In this document: piece after piece, positions 5,321-6,780 of the stretch
Numbering within the stretch: the stretch's first letter is position 1
Layout of the letters: every line of letters begins with the position of its first letter
Assembly (NCBI GenBank): GCA_030632865.1
Contig: DAOVTY010000177.1
Location: forward strand, 1 to 6,780
Length of the DNA stretch: 6,780 nucleotides
Reading direction: 5' to 3'
From: Bacteroidota bacterium
Lineage (GTDB): Bacteria > Bacteroidota > Bacteroidia > Bacteroidales > Prolixibacteraceae
Program-made: the position numbers and the translations under genes
The notes under the pieces: model-generated
The model's database searches: none
Told to the model about the DNA's origin: nothing
What the model saw: the letters and a program-made list of their open reading frames with translations, nothing else

Positions 5321-6571
5321 ATGAAAATAGAAAACCAATTAAAAAACGTTTTAGAAGCCTCTCGAAAACTGAATTTAATCAAGGACAATAAGGTGAAGGA
5401 TGTTTTGTTAGAATTGGCAATTCAGGCACGAAAAAACGCGGAATTTATTTTAACTGAAAATCAAAAAGATTTGAGACGGATGGATTCTGACGACCCAAAA
5501 TTCGATAGATTAAAACTAACCGAAGAACGAATTGAAGGGATTGCAGCCGACATTGAGAATGTTGCAAAACTGGAAAGTCCGGTAGGAAATATTTTGAAGA
5601 AAACAGTTCGCCCTAATGGAATGAAAATTAGTAAAGTTACAGTCCCATTTGGTGTAATTGGAATTATTTATGAAGCCCGTCCGAATGTAACTTTCGATGT
5701 TTTTGCACTCTGTTTAAAGTCTGGAAATGCTTGTGTATTAAAAGGAGGAAGCGATGCTATAAACTCAAATACTGCAATTGTTTCTGTTATTCAGAAAGTT
5801 TTGAGAGAGTTTAATTTGGATGAAAATACGGTTAGTTTGTTGCCTGCTGGACGCAAGGAAACCATCGAAATGTTGCGAGCGCACGGATACATTGATTTGA
5901 TTATTCCACGCGGAAGTCAAGGGTTAATAAATTTTGTTCGTGAGAATGCTACCATCCCTGTTATTGAAACTGGAGCAGGTATTTGTCATACTTATTTCGA
6001 TGAATCTGGCGATGCTGAAAAAGGTTGCGAGATTGTTTTCAATGCAAAAACTCGCCGTGTTTCGGTTTGTAATGCGCTCGACTGTTTGGTATTTCACGAA
6101 AGCAGATTAAGTGAACTTCCTGCTTTTGCAAAAAGACTTTTAACAGAAAAAGTAGTAATTTATGCAGATGAAAAATCTTTCGAGGTTTTAAAAGATGTTT
6201 ATCCGAAAGAGTTGCTTTTTAACTCGAATGAAGAATCGTTTGGCACTGAATTTCTTTCAATGAAAATGTCAATAAAAACTGTTGTAAATTTTGATGAAGC
6301 AATTCTGCATATCAATAAATATAGCTCGAAACATAGCGAAGCAATAATTTCAGAAGATGCAGATCAAATAAATAAATTCAGAAAAATGGTTGACGCTGCA
6401 TCCGTTTATTCAAATGTTTCAACTGCTTTTACCGACGGGGCGCAATTTGGGCTAGGTGCCGAAATAGGAATAAGTACACAAAAATTGCATGCTCGCGGAC
6501 CTATGGCACTAGAAGAATTAACAAGTTATAAATGGATTATTGAGGGCGATGGACAAGTTCGTTCTAAGTGA
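5321..6571 (+). CDS. proA: Gamma-glutamyl phosphate reductase (glutamate-5-semialdehyde dehydrogenase)
   Basis: It reduces gamma-glutamyl phosphate, made by ProB, to glutamate 5-semialdehyde with NADPH. The product cyclises to pyrroline-5-carboxylate for ProC. At 416 residues it is full length for ProA, an aldehyde-dehydrogenase-fold protein. Landmarks are VPFGVIGIIYEARPNVT (108-124), the cofactor region SGNACVLKGGS (134-144), IPRGSQGLI (195-203), ETGAGICH (216-223), the catalytic Cys250 in RRVSVCNALD, and a C-terminal GAEIGISTQKLHARGP segment followed by LTSYKWIIEGDGQVR. The RRVSVCNALD form replaces the more familiar QRPGVCNA and looks Bacteroidota-typical. The ATG at 5321 has an AGAAAG stretch (5305-5310) about ten bases upstream, too poor to call a Shine-Dalgarno sequence. 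ProB and ProA usually form a channel for the unstable acyl phosphate, so the repeat-filled gap between their genes is notable. Confidence 0.96.
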   Translation: MKIENQLKNVLEASRKLNLIKDNKVKDVLLELAIQARKNAEFILTENQKDLRRMDSDDPKFDRLKLTEERIEGIAADIENVAKLESPVGNILKKTVRPNGMKISKVTVPFGVIGIIYEARPNVTFDVFALCLKSGNACVLKGGSDAINSNTAIVSVIQKVLREFNLDENTVSLLPAGRKETIEMLRAHGYIDLIIPRGSQGLINFVRENATIPVIETGAGICHTYFDESGDAEKGCEIVFNAKTRRVSVCNALDCLVFHESRLSELPAFAKRLLTEKVVIYADEKSFEVLKDVYPKELLFNSNEESFGTEFLSMKMSIKTVVNFDEAILHINKYSSKHSEAIISEDADQINKFRKMVDAASVYSNVSTAFTDGAQFGLGAEIGISTQKLHARGPMALEELTSYKWIIEGDGQVRSK

Positions 6572-6590
6572 ATAATAAAAAATATTATAT

Positions 6591-6650
6591 CACAAAAGGT
6601 ACACTAGAACTCAATAGAAAAAAACTATTCGAATTAGTGTGACTACTGTG
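6591..6650. repeat. Imperfect 60-nt palindrome in the proA-argF' gap
   Basis: The arms mirror each other around a run of seven As (6618-6624). AATAG (6613-6617) pairs with CTATT (6625-6629), ACACTA (6601-6606) with TAGTGT (6635-6640), and CACA (6591-6594) with TGTG (6647-6650). Internal loops of 5-6 nt separate the stems, at matching distances on both sides. No T tract follows, and an A-rich stretch leads straight into the next gene, so a terminator is unlikely. It may be a decayed mobile palindromic repeat or an mRNA hairpin between proA and the carbamoyltransferase gene. Confidence 0.5.
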
Positions 6651-6667
6651 GTTTAAAAAAGTGAAAT

Positions 6668-6780
6668 ATGAAAAACTATACATCGGTAAAAGATATTCCC
6701 AATTTAGAGGATGCGGTAAAAACTGCATTGGAAGTGAAAAAAAATCCTTATGGATTTCAACATCTTGGTAAAAATAAAAC
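6668..6780 (+). CDS. argF': N-acylornithine carbamoyltransferase, N-terminal 37 residues (gene runs off the window)
   Basis: The enzyme family transfers the carbamoyl group of carbamoyl phosphate to N-acetyl- or N-succinyl-ornithine, in place of the ornithine transcarbamylase step of other bacteria. The visible part begins MKNYTSVKDIPNLEDAVK and ends HLGKNKT. It matches, from memory, the start of the B. fragilis N-succinylornithine carbamoyltransferase: a V-DI--L--A pattern, then an E-KK stretch and LG-NKT just before the carbamoyl-phosphate-binding STRT loop, which lies beyond the edge. The ATG at 6668 is chosen because this N-terminus aligns from residue 1. No Shine-Dalgarno sequence is present, only an A-rich run (6655-6660). 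It follows proA by 96 nt on the same strand, in an arginine operon, which supports the call. An ordinary ornithine transcarbamylase is the main alternative. Acetyl versus succinyl preference depends on a residue near position 90, outside the window. Confidence 0.82.
   Translation, partial: MKNYTSVKDIPNLEDAVKTALEVKKNPYGFQHLGKNK

Noticed and set aside
5188..5388. Minus-strand 66-codon frame over the proB-proA gap
   Set aside because: It is made of the gap repeats plus the start of proA. Its hydrophobic, Phe-rich translation is what AT-rich repeat DNA gives, and no promoter or family resemblance supports it.
1..6780. A novel defence, mobile or RNA-guided system
   Set aside because: All seven genes are recognisable arginine or proline enzymes; no CRISPR-like spaced repeat, reverse transcriptase, toxin-antitoxin pair or structured-RNA gene was found.

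Overview
The window is a stretch of a chromosomal arginine and proline biosynthesis operon from a member of the Bacteroidota, probably a Bacteroidia or Marinilabiliales-like organism; the rank below phylum is a guess. Four things point there. The DNA is AT-rich. No start codon is preceded by a Shine-Dalgarno sequence. The enzymes carry Bacteroidota-style motif variants: the ArgG GIKGRVGFEAAA segment, SCGIAY in ProC and KTRRVSVCNALD in ProA. Finally, the gene after proA begins like the Bacteroidota acylornithine carbamoyltransferase. All genes lie on the + strand.

Layout: argG (3' two-thirds, 1-805), a 95-nt gap with short repeats, argC (901-1869), a 181-nt gap with a decayed palindrome and heptamer repeats, argD (2051-3202), a 34-nt gap, proC (3237-4040), a 6-nt gap, proB (4047-5141, GTG start), a 179-nt gap with a 155-bp unit bounded by perfect 16-bp inverted repeats, proA (5321-6571), a 96-nt gap with an imperfect palindrome, and the first 37 codons of an argF'-type transcarbamylase (6668 to the window edge).

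Pathway: ArgC and ArgD turn N-acyl-glutamyl phosphate into N-acylornithine. The argF'-type enzyme would carbamoylate that acylated ornithine to N-acylcitrulline. After deacylation by a gene not in the window, ArgG joins citrulline to aspartate. ProB, ProA and ProC form the complete glutamate-to-proline route and sit as a block inside the arginine genes. The two routes use parallel chemistry on glutamate (kinase, then NADPH-dependent reductase). Acylation keeps the arginine intermediates from cyclising as free glutamate semialdehyde does in the proline route.

I see no undescribed protein system: all seven genes are recognisable housekeeping enzymes. The parts that merit a second look are the gaps, three of which hold different hairpin-capable repeat remnants, and the proC-proB junction, where the two genes share one reading frame separated by a single TAG and two sense codons. 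There is no tRNA, rRNA, CRISPR array, transposase gene or convincing terminator.
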